Assembly: GCA_946476985.1 (NCBI GenBank)
Contig: CAMKWS010000001.1
Coordinates: 62,001-126,000, forward strand
Length of the DNA: 64,000 nucleotides
Direction of reading: 5' to 3'
Source: an uncultured Acetobacteraceae bacterium
Lineage (GTDB): Bacteria; Pseudomonadota; Alphaproteobacteria; Acetobacterales; Acetobacteraceae
The translations under genes were made by a program, and so were the position numbers. A model generated the notes under the pieces. The model was not told the DNA's origin. It made no database searches and worked only from the letters and a program-made list of their open reading frames with translations. Shown piece by piece: positions 1-9,509 of the stretch. Every line of letters starts with the position of its first letter. Within the stretch, counting starts at the first letter, position 1.

Positions 1-24
1 AAGGGGGCCAAGGCCCCCTTTTTA
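1..24 (+). terminator. Rho-independent terminator, possibly bidirectional
   Basis: The arms AAGGGGG and CCCCCTT face each other around a 6-base loop and are followed by a T run on the plus strand. This fits termination of a plus-strand gene outside the window. It may also stop secF transcripts coming from the right, but the window edge hides that side. Confidence 0.65.
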
Positions 25-53
25 ATGCTTGCACCTTAAATAAGAACTCTGCG

Positions 54-983
54 CTACGCTCCGCGCCGCAATCTCTTTTGCCCCATTAACAAAAGAAGGG
101 GAGCAGCAATAAAGATTGACGAAGATGTTCCCACGACAATACCAAAGAGCATGACAGAGGCAAAACCTGTCAAGGTACTTCCCCCAAACAGAGCTAGAGG
201 CAACGCTGCGAGAAAGACCGTCATTGATGTACCTAATGTCCGGTTCAATGTTTCATTGATGGAGAGGTCAAGCAGCTCCCGCAAAGGCATTTTCCGGTAT
301 TTGCGGAGATTCTCACGTACGCGGTCATAAACCACCACTTTATCATTTGTAGAATACCCCAAAATGGTTAGCAAAGCGGCAACCATGACAAGGTCAAACT
401 CAAAGCGGGTAACAACAAGAAAACCAATAGTTTTTGTTAAATCTAAGATGAGAGTGATCACAGCACTCAAAGCAAACTCACGCTCAAAGCGGAACCAAAT
501 ATAGACCAGAATCATACCCAAGCTGAATACTAGAGCCAGGATGCCATTCCGGAACAATTCAGCAGAAACAGAACCTCCAACTGCATCGGCACGTTCAATT
601 TGAATATCTGGCTCAGCTTGAGTGATAACCGTTCTGACGTGGTCAACAAGCTTTTGCGTTATACGCTCATCTTCACCACCGCGTGGAAGGTTAATGGCAA
701 TACGCACATCATGGGGTGAACCGAAAGATTGCACAGAAGCAGCATCAATATGAGCGGCCTCTAGAATTTGTCTCATATGAGCAGGTGTTTCGATTGCTTG
801 TGAGTGTGTTTCAACAATAACACCACCGCGAAAATCTAAGCCTAAATTTAAGCCTGGCATAAAGAACAAGGCAATGGAGGCTATAGAAAGCAGGGCTGAC
901 ACAATCAAACCGGCATGACGCCCACGCATAAAGTGGATCTGCCGATCATCACGTACAAAACGAAGTAGGGGACGAGAAAGCAT
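54..983 (-). CDS. secF: Protein translocase subunit SecF
   Basis: SecF pairs with SecD in the inner membrane and uses the proton motive force to help complete Sec-dependent export. From the start used here the protein is 309 residues. It has an N-terminal membrane helix, the SecD/SecF signature LDFRGG at about residues 49-54, a periplasmic domain, and a C-terminal block of five hydrophobic segments. The tracked ORF starts at 1028 inside secD. The internal ATG at 983 (MLSRPLL) lies 5 bases after the secD stop and is the more likely start; no strong ribosome binding site is visible, which suits translational coupling to secD. Downstream is the hairpin at 1-24. Confidence 0.96.
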   Translation of the reverse strand: MLSRPLLRFVRDDRQIHFMRGRHAGLIVSALLSIASIALFFMPGLNLGLDFRGGVIVETHSQAIETPAHMRQILEAAHIDAASVQSFGSPHDVRIAINLPRGGEDERITQKLVDHVRTVITQAEPDIQIERADAVGGSVSAELFRNGILALVFSLGMILVYIWFRFEREFALSAVITLILDLTKTIGFLVVTRFEFDLVMVAALLTILGYSTNDKVVVYDRVRENLRKYRKMPLRELLDLSINETLNRTLGTSMTVFLAALPLALFGGSTLTGFASVMLFGIVVGTSSSIFIAAPLLLLMGQKRLRRGA

Positions 984-988
984 AGCGA

Positions 989-2530
989 TCAGACCGGTAA
1001 TTTTTGTGGGCGTGTATGCGCATACCAACGAACAATCAGCATGCGAGAGAGCACAAGGGTTGTGAATAATGTGGTAACGATACCAATCGTAATTGTAAGG
1101 GCAAAGTTACGAACTGCACCTGTCCCAAATACGAACAACATAACATGAGCCAAAAAGGCCGTAGCGTTACTATCTACGATCGTATTTGTTGCACGTTCAA
1201 ACCCGCTTTGAAGGGCCTGCAATGGCTTGCGTCCCGCCGAGACTTCCTCTCGGATGCGCTCATTAATCAGGATGTTGGCATCGACTGCCATACCCAATGT
1301 TAGCAAGATACCAGCCATGCCTGGCAATGTAAGCGTTGCCTCAAACAGAGAGAGGATCGCTAAGATCATCACGAGGTTAGCAAATAGTGCGATATCCGCA
1401 TAAAGGCCAAAGCGTGCGTAAAAGAACAGCATAAAAAGCACAACAAGCCCAAAGCCCACAGCCAAGCTCACGACACCAGCGTGAATGGATGCGATACCAA
1501 GGCTCGGGCCAATGCTACGTTGTTCTACAACAGTAAGCGGTGCAGGTAATGCACCTGCACGAAGAAGTAGTGCAAGATCAGACGCTGAGCGTGCTGAGAA
1601 ATTACCCGTAATGATACCTTGGCCAGCTGTAATAGGGCCATTGATGACAGGGCTCGTGATGATACGGCCATCCAAAACAATAGCAAAAGGCTTACCCACA
1701 TTCTCTGTTGTGATGCGGGCAAAATCATCAGCACCTTTATTATCAAACTTGAGAGAGACAACCCATCGACCCTCGCTCATGGTTGCGGCGGCATCGGCTA
1801 AGTTAGCACCATCAACATCAATGTGATCCTGCACTGCCAACTGACCACCATTGCCTTCAGCGAGAGGCAGCATTGTTGAGCCTGGGCCTGCATGAGTTGG
1901 ATCCGCCGAAACAAGATGGAAGGTCATCCGAGCGGTTGTGCCCAAAAGGGCTTTAATTCGTTGTGGATCGCTAATGCCTGGTAATTCTAGAACAATGCGG
2001 TCCTCTCCCTCGCGGGCAATGCTTGGGTCAATCGCTCCAGTGCTATCAATACGGCGGCGTACAATCTCAATAGAGCGTGTTACAGCTTCTTTAGCTCTGG
2101 CACGAACAGATTCTTGTGTAAGGGAGATAATGATACGGCCATTTTCTTCGCTAAATGCGAGTTCACCGGGGATTGCTGGTGTTAATTTTTCTAGAGCGGC
2201 GCGTTCATCTGCACGTTCGCTATTCGCTCTTGGTGTAATTTCAATTGTGCCGTTTTTATCATTCCGTTGAATATTGGAGTAGCCTAAATGGGCGCTTAGC
2301 AGCGCCTGACGTGCTTCCCCCTCTAGGGATTGCAGCCTATCATGTTGGAGTGTTTGAGTATCTAACTTTAAGAGAAGATATGATCCGCCACGCAGATCTA
2401 ACCCCAAATGGACCTGCCTCCACGGCAACGATGAAGTAGGGGCATTAAAAAAGTTAGGAAGGCACAGCAAAGCGCTGATAAGGCAAATGCCTACAACACC
2501 TAACATCCTGATGCGGCTGTAATACATCAT
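989..2530 (-). CDS. secD: Protein translocase subunit SecD
   Basis: This is the large partner of SecF in the SecDF accessory complex of the Sec translocon. The 513-residue protein has one N-terminal membrane helix, the signature LDLRGG at about residues 44-49, a long periplasmic region, and a C-terminal six-helix membrane block containing a conserved MAVDANILINERIREE-type stretch. It is shorter than E. coli SecD (about 615) but normal for alphaproteobacteria. secD is first in a two-gene operon with secF. The usual upstream partner yajC is absent here; the next gene is divergent and unrelated. Confidence 0.97.
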   Translation of the reverse strand: MMYYSRIRMLGVVGICLISALLCLPNFFNAPTSSLPWRQVHLGLDLRGGSYLLLKLDTQTLQHDRLQSLEGEARQALLSAHLGYSNIQRNDKNGTIEITPRANSERADERAALEKLTPAIPGELAFSEENGRIIISLTQESVRARAKEAVTRSIEIVRRRIDSTGAIDPSIAREGEDRIVLELPGISDPQRIKALLGTTARMTFHLVSADPTHAGPGSTMLPLAEGNGGQLAVQDHIDVDGANLADAAATMSEGRWVVSLKFDNKGADDFARITTENVGKPFAIVLDGRIITSPVINGPITAGQGIITGNFSARSASDLALLLRAGALPAPLTVVEQRSIGPSLGIASIHAGVVSLAVGFGLVVLFMLFFYARFGLYADIALFANLVMILAILSLFEATLTLPGMAGILLTLGMAVDANILINERIREEVSAGRKPLQALQSGFERATNTIVDSNATAFLAHVMLFVFGTGAVRNFALTITIGIVTTLFTTLVLSRMLIVRWYAHTRPQKLPV

Positions 2531-2690
2531 AAGGGGCTAAACAACCTCATAAACTTGGTAGCAAAGTACCAGTAAATAATCTCATAATTCGGGGGGCGAG
2601 CATGCCTTGTTCAGCTTGGTTATGCAACCATATAAGCGCGTGCCGCAGTGTTATGTTCCCCTAATCAGGGGAGAATGCTATGTATATTAT

Positions 2691-3668
2691 ATGAAAAAGC
2701 CATATCTAAATGTCGGCGTTGTAGGGGTTGGCTATTTTGGCCGTTTCCATGCGTTGCAGGCAAAGCGTCATAAAAGAGAAAATTTGGTTGGAGTGTATGA
2801 TCCCAATCAACAACAGGCAGAGCGTATTTCCCACGAAATGGAAACACGAACCTGTTCCTCTTATGCTGCATTGCTAGAGATGGCAGATGCTATCATCATT
2901 GCCTCCCCAGCAGAAACGCATTACCCGCTAGCACGGCAAGCGTTAGAATCTGGTTGTCATGTCTTGGTCGAAAAACCAATAACAGCCACGCAGGAAGAAG
3001 GAGAGGAACTTGCTTCCTTTGCTGAAACATGCGGGCGCGTGCTGCAAGTTGGTCATCTTTTACGCTATTCTGCTGAGCATAAAGCCATCACCGATAGGAT
3101 ACAGCGCCCTCTTTATATCGAGGCCACACGCATTGCCCCTTATAAAGTGCGAGGAACAGATGTCTCCGTTGTATTGGATCTTATGATCCATGATCTAGAT
3201 CTTATCTTGTCTATCGTGGATAGTCCCATTTTGAGTATCGATGCTATGGGAGCTGCCATTTCAAGTGAGTATGAAGATCTTGCAAATGCACGTATTCGTT
3301 TCAAAAATGGGTGCGTTGCAACGATTGCTGCAAGCCGTGTTTCTGTGAAAACAGAACGCAAAATGCGTTTCTTTTCACAAGAAGGCTATTTGTCAGCCGA
3401 TTTTATGAGTCGTAAGTTAACTTTTCTTAACCGACATACAGGTATGATGCTGCCTAATAGTGGAGGTTTCCGCAGACGAACTGTTCGCTGGGAGGAACAT
3501 GATAATCTCGCAGCGGAACATGATTCTTTTGTGGCAGCTTGTCTTGATGGGGCTCGCATTGTGGTGGATGCTCAAGCTGGCTTGCGTGCGTTGAATGCCG
3601 CATTAAAGGTGAGTGAAGAGATTGAGCGCTCTCAAGAGATTGTCCGACAATCAGGCCTTATTGTCTAA
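2691..3668 (+). CDS. Gfo/Idh/MocA family NAD(P)-dependent oxidoreductase
   Basis: The 325-residue protein has a Rossmann NAD(P)-binding motif GVGYFG (residues 12-17) and the family signature EKP at residues 94-96, followed by the alpha/beta domain typical of the family. Members oxidise or reduce sugars or cyclitols; the substrate cannot be read from sequence. In many alphaproteobacteria a close paralogue sits in the lipid A cluster between lpxI and lpxB, but no lpx gene is present here. The tracked ORF starts 28 codons earlier at 2607. The ATG at 2691 (MKKPYLNVGVVG) matches the family N-terminus, with an AGGGGAGA about 17 bases upstream, which is rather far. Confidence 0.88.
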   Translation: MKKPYLNVGVVGVGYFGRFHALQAKRHKRENLVGVYDPNQQQAERISHEMETRTCSSYAALLEMADAIIIASPAETHYPLARQALESGCHVLVEKPITATQEEGEELASFAETCGRVLQVGHLLRYSAEHKAITDRIQRPLYIEATRIAPYKVRGTDVSVVLDLMIHDLDLILSIVDSPILSIDAMGAAISSEYEDLANARIRFKNGCVATIAASRVSVKTERKMRFFSQEGYLSADFMSRKLTFLNRHTGMMLPNSGGFRRRTVRWEEHDNLAAEHDSFVAACLDGARIVVDAQAGLRALNAALKVSEEIERSQEIVRQSGLIV

Positions 3669-3702
3669 GTTATGAGATTTCTATGAATGGGAGAAACATA
3701 AA

Positions 3703-4149
3703 ATGACATCTGTTAGTTATGAGACCTTTAGAGACGGGAACCCGTATCTCAGCTTGTTGATATTCATCTTTTTAATTACGGCCTTGGTGGCAATTTATTT
3801 TGTACCAAGCATTATCGCCATGATGCGTAAACATCCTCAAAGATGGCTGATACTTTTGTTCAATATTTTTTCCGGTTGGACTGGGATTTTGTGGGTTGGT
3901 CTATTTGTATGGTCAATCTGGCCTAAAGAGCATCTCTATCAGGCCTATCATTTTTTAGGCCTAGCAAAAGGAGGATCCTTCTTAGGCTGGGGCCCTTACC
4001 ACGAGCACAACACCGTACAAGCTTATTCCAAGGACTCTTCTAAAAATGAAGCATCCCATCGGCTTAAGCAGTTAAGTGAGCTCAAAGAAGGCTCCATCAT
4101 CACAGAAGAAGAGTTCAATGCTGCAAAAGCACGTCTTCTAAAGAAGTAA
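3703..4149 (+). CDS. Superinfection-immunity-like membrane protein with C-terminal SHOCT domain
   Basis: The 148-residue protein has two membrane helices (about 16-39 and 47-72) containing the pattern IYFVPSIIAM...HPQRW...NIFSGWTGILWV. This matches the family named after the T4 superinfection immunity protein Imm. A polar linker is followed by a SHOCT module at about 120-147 (LKQLSELKEGSIITEEEF), a short helical oligomerisation motif. Such proteins are common in chromosomes and usually have no proven phage role. It follows the oxidoreductase by 34 bases and may be cotranscribed. Family recognition is good; function is unknown. Confidence 0.8.
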   Translation: MTSVSYETFRDGNPYLSLLIFIFLITALVAIYFVPSIIAMMRKHPQRWLILLFNIFSGWTGILWVGLFVWSIWPKEHLYQAYHFLGLAKGGSFLGWGPYHEHNTVQAYSKDSSKNEASHRLKQLSELKEGSIITEEEFNAAKARLLKK

Positions 4150-4156
4150 GATAAGG

Positions 4157-4201
4157 CTGCACCTAGGTTTCTTTATTAGGGTTAACGAAATCTAGGTGCA
4201 G
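4157..4201. terminator. Stem-loop between convergent genes, possible terminator
   Basis: CTGCACCTAG and CTAGGTGCAG form a perfect 10-bp inverted repeat around a 25-base loop, between the convergent SHOCT-protein gene and uup. The plus side continues into a T-rich stretch (GATTTAATTTTCC). The long loop makes this weaker than a classic terminator. Confidence 0.5.
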
Positions 4202-4206
4202 GCGAT

Positions 4207-6018
4207 TTAATTTTCCAACTCTTCTTTTTTGGCTTCTAGCTCTAACCAACGCTCCTCAGCCAGACTGAGTTCCTGCTCGGTTTTTTGTAAGGCAGCGGTT
4301 ATTTTTTCAAAGCGCACAGCGTCACGACTATATAACTCTGGGTCAGCTAGTGCGTTGCGGCATAAGTCTGCATCTTTTTCCAATTTAGCCATTTTATCAG
4401 GCAATTGGTCGAGCTCTCTTTGTTCTTTATAGCTTAACTTGGCTGCTGTTTTAGCCGAGCGCTGTTGAGATGAGGTCTGCGCATTATTAGAGGGCTCATT
4501 ATTAGGTTTGTTGCGCCCTTTAGGGGCTGCGCCTTTACGCTGGGCGAGCATATCAGAATACCCGCCAGCATACTCAATCCAGCGTCCATCGCCTTCAGCT
4601 ACAAGCGTTGAGGTTGCCAAACGATCCAAGAAGTCACGATCATGGCTTACCAACAAAACTGTACCGTTATAATCGCCCAGCATATCTTGCAAAAGATCAA
4701 GCGTCTCAAGATCAAGGTCATTTGTCGGTTCATCAAGCACAAGCAGGTTGGAAGGACGTGCCAATGCTGCGGCTAAAGCAAGGCGTCCTCGTTCACCACC
4801 TGAAAGATGACTTACAGGTGTGCGTGCTTGTTCCGGTCGGAAAAGGAAGTCTTTCATATAACCAATGACATGGCGCTTCTCTGTTCCCACTTGCACCATT
4901 TCTCCATGGCCATCAGTAAGAAAGTCTGCAACTGTTTGCTGCCCATCCAATGCACTACGCTGCTGATCAAGCGTGACCATTTGGATAGACGGGCTAAGTT
5001 TTACCTCGCCAGATTGCGGGGTTAGATTCCCCGTTAAAAGGCGCAACAAGGTTGTTTTCCCAGCGCCATTAGCTCCACAAACCCCTAGGCGGTCGCCTTT
5101 ACTAATTTTAAGAGTGAGATTTTCTATGAGGGAGCGATCTGGGTAGGCCCATTTCAGGTCCTCGGCCGAAATAACAATCTTACTGGTGTTTTCTGCCTCA
5201 CTAGCAGTTAGTTTTAAAGTTCCTCGCTGCCGAGAAGCAATATCTTGCCGTTCTGCACGGAGTGTCGCCAATTCTGCAACGCGGCGTACATTGCGTTTCC
5301 GGCGAGCGGTGACGCCATAGCGCATCCAGTCTTCTTCACGGGCAATTTTACGGTCCAGCTTATGAGCAGCTCGTTCGGCCAGTTCAATTTGTTCATCTCT
5401 CCACGATTCAAAATGAACAAAATTGGCGTCTAAGCGCTGGGTTTTCCCTTCCTCCAGCCAAATAACAGACTTACATAATGTTTCCAGAAATCGTCTGTCG
5501 TGGCTAATGATAATCATCCCAGCCCCAGATGCTAGAAGTTCCCGCTCAAGCCACCCAATACAGGGGAGATCAAGATGGTTTGTTGGTTCATCTAACAAAA
5601 GGAGGTCGGGCTCTGAGGCAAGAGCTTTAGCTAAGGCGCAGCGGCGTGCTTCTCCGCCTGAAAGGCTTGCACAAGCTTCATCTCCTGTTAGCTCAAGCTC
5701 CATAAGCATGGCACGCGCTTTATGGAAGGATGTCTCATCCAAATTTGCCGTGACATAATCAAATGTCGTTTTCCAAGATGATAGATCAGGTTCTTGAGGA
5801 AGATAATGTACTTTAAGACCTGGCTGAAGGAAGTAATCTCCACTATCAGCTAAGAGCTCTCCAGCGGCAATGCGCAGCAGAGTTGATTTCCCTGATCCAT
5901 TACGCCCTACAAGACAAAGCCGCTCTCCAGGGAGGACTGAAATCTCTGCGCCATCAAGAAGAGGGCGGCCACCGAGGGTAAAAGTAATATGCTGTAAATT
6001 TAGAACTGGTGCAGACAT
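4207..6018 (-). CDS. uup: ABC-F family ATPase Uup
   Basis: A soluble protein of 603 residues with two tandem ABC ATPase domains and no membrane helices. Walker A motifs are GRNGSGKST (38-46) and GANGAGKTT (about 315-323), signatures are LSGGEARR and LSGGERGR, and both Walker B motifs read LLLLDEPTN / LLVLDEPTN. A basic linker rich in Arg joins the domains, and a C-terminal coiled-coil (about 535-600) is the hallmark of Uup rather than of other ABC-F members. ABC-F proteins act on ribosomes; Uup is also linked to precise excision of transposons and branched-DNA binding. It is divergent from cydD. Confidence 0.9.
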   Translation of the reverse strand: MSAPVLNLQHITFTLGGRPLLDGAEISVLPGERLCLVGRNGSGKSTLLRIAAGELLADSGDYFLQPGLKVHYLPQEPDLSSWKTTFDYVTANLDETSFHKARAMLMELELTGDEACASLSGGEARRCALAKALASEPDLLLLDEPTNHLDLPCIGWLERELLASGAGMIIISHDRRFLETLCKSVIWLEEGKTQRLDANFVHFESWRDEQIELAERAAHKLDRKIAREEDWMRYGVTARRKRNVRRVAELATLRAERQDIASRQRGTLKLTASEAENTSKIVISAEDLKWAYPDRSLIENLTLKISKGDRLGVCGANGAGKTTLLRLLTGNLTPQSGEVKLSPSIQMVTLDQQRSALDGQQTVADFLTDGHGEMVQVGTEKRHVIGYMKDFLFRPEQARTPVSHLSGGERGRLALAAALARPSNLLVLDEPTNDLDLETLDLLQDMLGDYNGTVLLVSHDRDFLDRLATSTLVAEGDGRWIEYAGGYSDMLAQRKGAAPKGRNKPNNEPSNNAQTSSQQRSAKTAAKLSYKEQRELDQLPDKMAKLEKDADLCRNALADPELYSRDAVRFEKITAALQKTEQELSLAEERWLELEAKKEELEN

Positions 6019-6141
6019 ATCTCTGATGTGAGGAAAAGAGTGAAAATTTGCAATAAAAAACAGCGTATAAATGCGTAGAAAGATTTTTCCGATATAAAAG
6101 TTATAATCTGTCTGTTTTTCTTTTGCCGACTTGCCCTATAT

Positions 6142-7851
6142 ATGGAAGCCATGAAGGCAGATAGGAAGATGCTAAAGGGCTGGATAAGGCAGCAAAATCG
6201 CGCCAATCGGTCCTCCACGATCAGTATGGCCCTGATGGGTATGTTAAATGTTGGCAGCGGCGTGGTTCTGGCATGGAACTTAGCCGCCATTTTGGCTGAA
6301 CTGCTGACGGGCAGAACGAACGTTAATTATACGCATCTCATCTTCTTCGTATGCGCTTCTATTGTCCGTGTCATTTTGGGGTATCTACAAGAGATTACCG
6401 CCCTAAGAAGTGGTGAAAAAGCACGCAAGCGCCTTCGGCGTGCTTTGCTGGAACGCTTTTTTACGCAAGGCCCTTCTTTGTTACGCTACCAGCATAGCGC
6501 AGCTCTTGCCTCTATGTTGACGGACAGAGTAGAGGCGCTAGAGGGGTATTTTTCTCGGTGGCTGCCTGCATCAGCTCTATGGGCAATTGCACAATGGTTT
6601 GTCGTTGTGGTGGTGTTTACTCAGAATAAGCATGCAGGTCTTATCCTGGGAGGGTGCTGCTTAATTCTTCCTGTCTTCCAAGCTGTTTTTGGAATTGCTA
6701 CTTCCATAGCCTCACGTCGTCAGTTCATGGCCATGAACCGTTTGCAGGTGCGTTTTCTTGATCGTATCCGAGGGATTGCAACAATTGTTCTATCCGGCAA
6801 TGCTGAGCGTGATGCACAAGCCCTTGGTCAGGCAGCAGAGGAATTGCGTAAGCGTACAATGAAGGTGCTTCGGGTTGCCTTCTTAACTTCCGCTGCAACT
6901 GATATCGCTATGATTGTTGCCTTGGTCTGGATTGTTATTGACCAAGGGCAGCAGCTTCTTCATGGGAATTCCTCAGCGCATGTGACAGGGATTATCTTCT
7001 CTGTTCTTATGGTCCCTGAAGCATTTGCGCCATTTCGTGCATTATCCGCTGCGTATCAAGACCGAGCACAAATTAGTTCAACGGGAGAGGCTATCCAAAA
7101 ATTACCTGCACAGCCTAAAAGTACTCTAACCGTTGATACAAAGGCACTAAAACAGCCTCAACGGAATGAGAATGGTGCGAGTTTAGAAGTCGAACATGTT
7201 TGCTACCGCTGGCTAGATGATCGCCCTTTAGCGTTAGACCATGTTTCGTTTAATCTAGAATCTGGCGATATCGCTTTATTGGAAGGGCCTTCAGGCGCTG
7301 GAAAATCCACTTTGATTGAGATGATCTTAGGTTTTATTAAACCGCTTCAAGGGCATCTACGCTTTGGCGGAGTGGATATGGCACAATTGCACCCTTCCGA
7401 AGTCACACGACATATTAGCTGGATTGGTCAGAAGCCTGTTTTATTTGCAGGGACACTTAGAGAAAATATTCTTTTTGCAAGCCCGGATGTGGATGAAGAG
7501 CAACTTCAAGCTGCGTTAGAGGCTTCAGCCATTACGGATTACCTTCCTATGCTGCCAGATGGTTTAGATACCCTTATTGGCGAAGGTGGCTTTGGGCTTT
7601 CTGGAGGACAAGCGCAGCGTGTTGCGATCGCTCGGGCTTTTCTAAAAGATGCCCCTTTATTGATCATGGATGAGCCTACAGCTCATTTGGACCCGGCAAC
7701 AGAGTTAGAAATTCTACAAGCTTTGAAGAAGCTTCTTAAAGGTCGAACTGCACTCATCTCAACTCACTCTCCTCAGTTCCATAATATTGGGGAAACTAAG
7801 CGCTTAATCATGCAAGAAGGGCGCATTGTCTCTCAGGAGATATCGTCATGA
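6142..7851 (+). CDS. cydD: Thiol reductant ABC exporter subunit CydD
   Basis: CydD is half of the heterodimeric inner-membrane ABC exporter CydDC, which moves cysteine/glutathione to the periplasm and is needed to assemble cytochrome bd. The 569-residue protein has an N-terminal six-helix exporter domain and a C-terminal nucleotide-binding domain with Walker A GPSGAGKST (about 381-389), signature LSGGQAQR and Walker B LLIMDEP. The stop overlaps the cydC start in ATGA, so the two are translationally coupled. The start at 6142 is provisional; ATGs at 6151 or 6169 are possible. No cydAB genes lie in the window. Confidence 0.9.
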   Translation: MEAMKADRKMLKGWIRQQNRANRSSTISMALMGMLNVGSGVVLAWNLAAILAELLTGRTNVNYTHLIFFVCASIVRVILGYLQEITALRSGEKARKRLRRALLERFFTQGPSLLRYQHSAALASMLTDRVEALEGYFSRWLPASALWAIAQWFVVVVVFTQNKHAGLILGGCCLILPVFQAVFGIATSIASRRQFMAMNRLQVRFLDRIRGIATIVLSGNAERDAQALGQAAEELRKRTMKVLRVAFLTSAATDIAMIVALVWIVIDQGQQLLHGNSSAHVTGIIFSVLMVPEAFAPFRALSAAYQDRAQISSTGEAIQKLPAQPKSTLTVDTKALKQPQRNENGASLEVEHVCYRWLDDRPLALDHVSFNLESGDIALLEGPSGAGKSTLIEMILGFIKPLQGHLRFGGVDMAQLHPSEVTRHISWIGQKPVLFAGTLRENILFASPDVDEEQLQAALEASAITDYLPMLPDGLDTLIGEGGFGLSGGQAQRVAIARAFLKDAPLLIMDEPTAHLDPATELEILQALKKLLKGRTALISTHSPQFHNIGETKRLIMQEGRIVSQEISS

Positions 7852-9485
7852 CACGACTAGCACCATTTCTAAATGTATGGAAAAAACGTTGGGCGCGCTT
7901 ATTACTTGGCTTGACCTTAGCTGAATTGTCTATTTGTGCGGCTTTTCTACTGATGGGGCAAACCGGCTCTCGGCTTGGGGCAGCAACAGCTAGTGGGGCA
8001 GTTGGCTTTGCTTTGCTTCGCTGGGCTGGCTCGTCTCGTATTTTACTGCGCTATTTTGAGCGTCTTGCCACACACGATGCAACATTTCATGTTTTGGCAG
8101 ATATCCGCGTATGGTTTTACAGACGTCTCGCTCAAGGAGCAGCGGCTGGTCTTGGCTTTCGCCGCTCAGGTGATTTGCTCTCCCGCTTAGTGTCTGACGT
8201 TCAAAGCTTAGATAGTTTATATCTCCGCATTTTAGTGCCTATTTTAACGGCTTTTGTCAGCTTGCCGATCGTCATATGGTTAGTGGTTAAAAATAGTATA
8301 CCTTTGGCTATTTCTATTGCCGTCCTCTTCATTATCACGGCATTTTTATTGCCTTTCTTCGCAGCAAGAATAGCTTACCGCTGGGGGCCGGATCTGCAAA
8401 CAGCCCAAGCTGAGCTGAATAACCAAGCGTTAGATTTAACAACAGGGCTTCGCGAACTGCGGATATTTAACCGAGAAGCTACTGCCAAAGAGAAACTTTT
8501 TGCGAGTGAAGACACTTTTTACCGCCTCCAACACCGTCAAGGGATGGCAATGGCTCACATCCATGCCGTTTCCTTATTCCTGACAAAGCTAGGTGTTATC
8601 TGCGTATTAGCAGCTTGTGCGGGTATTGTATTCCCACGCCCTCAGGCTGTTATGGGCATGACCATTCTCTTTGTGGTGATGACGGCTTTGGATAATATCG
8701 TAGACCTCCCGCGTGCGGGCTTAATCTTAGGGCAAGTTCGTCACGCAGCAGAACGCGTTTCTGAAGTCACAATGGTTTCTCAAACCTCCCATCAGGATGG
8801 TCAAAACTCTGCCCCTGAGGGATATGAAATTGAGTTTAAAAATGTATCATTTGGTTGGACGGATGAACGACCTGTCCTCAACGACATTTCATTACGGCTA
8901 CGCGAAGGGGAGAGGGCAGCGCTAATTGGCCCCTCAGGTGTTGGAAAATCTAGCCTTGCAGCACTTTTGTTAAAAGTTGCTACACCACAAAGAGGAAGCA
9001 TTACTCTAGGAGGAGGCAATATTTCCTCTATGAGAACTGACGCAGTAAGAGGTCGTATTGCATGGCTGTCTCAGGCGAGCCACCTTTTTGATGACACTAT
9101 CCGTGCTAATCTTCTCCTAGGCAGAACCAATATATCGGACGATGAAATGTGGTCTGCACTAGAACAGGCACAAATTGCTGATTTTGTACGGTCTTTGCCA
9201 GAAGGGCTTGATGCTTGGATTGGTGAAAATGGGTCTAAGATTTCTGGTGGGCAAGGGCGCCGCATTGCTCTTGCACGTGTTCTTCTCTCCAAAGCTCCTG
9301 TGCTTGTGCTAGATGAGCCGGGAACGGGGCTTGACCTTGAAACTGAAAAGGCATTTCTCAAAACATTAAATGGCCTAGAGCAATCCCGCACGATCTTGCT
9401 TATTACACATCGTTTATTGGGGGTAGAGCAGTTAGACCATCTCTGGACGTTGAAAGATGGGAGCCTCGCCTCTCACCGTCTGTAA
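7848..9485 (+). CDS. cydC: Thiol reductant ABC exporter subunit CydC
   Basis: The 545-residue partner of CydD has the same architecture: an exporter membrane domain (about 1-300) and an ATPase domain with Walker A GPSGVGKSS (about 361-369), signature ISGGQGRR and Walker B VLVLDEP. The start ATG overlaps the cydD stop by 4 bases (ATGA). recQ begins 24 bases downstream on the same strand, so the three genes may share a transcript. Assignment as CydC rather than a generic exporter half rests on pairing and order. Confidence 0.9.
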   Translation: MTRLAPFLNVWKKRWARLLLGLTLAELSICAAFLLMGQTGSRLGAATASGAVGFALLRWAGSSRILLRYFERLATHDATFHVLADIRVWFYRRLAQGAAAGLGFRRSGDLLSRLVSDVQSLDSLYLRILVPILTAFVSLPIVIWLVVKNSIPLAISIAVLFIITAFLLPFFAARIAYRWGPDLQTAQAELNNQALDLTTGLRELRIFNREATAKEKLFASEDTFYRLQHRQGMAMAHIHAVSLFLTKLGVICVLAACAGIVFPRPQAVMGMTILFVVMTALDNIVDLPRAGLILGQVRHAAERVSEVTMVSQTSHQDGQNSAPEGYEIEFKNVSFGWTDERPVLNDISLRLREGERAALIGPSGVGKSSLAALLLKVATPQRGSITLGGGNISSMRTDAVRGRIAWLSQASHLFDDTIRANLLLGRTNISDDEMWSALEQAQIADFVRSLPEGLDAWIGENGSKISGGQGRRIALARVLLSKAPVLVLDEPGTGLDLETEKAFLKTLNGLEQSRTILLITHRLLGVEQLDHLWTLKDGSLASHRL

Positions 9486-9509
9486 CTGCGATGAAGAGAA
9501 AGACGACTT

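Noticed and set aside
1485-2439. Plus-strand ORFs opposite secD
   Set aside because: Shadows of the secD coding sequence with no independent start signals or domain features.
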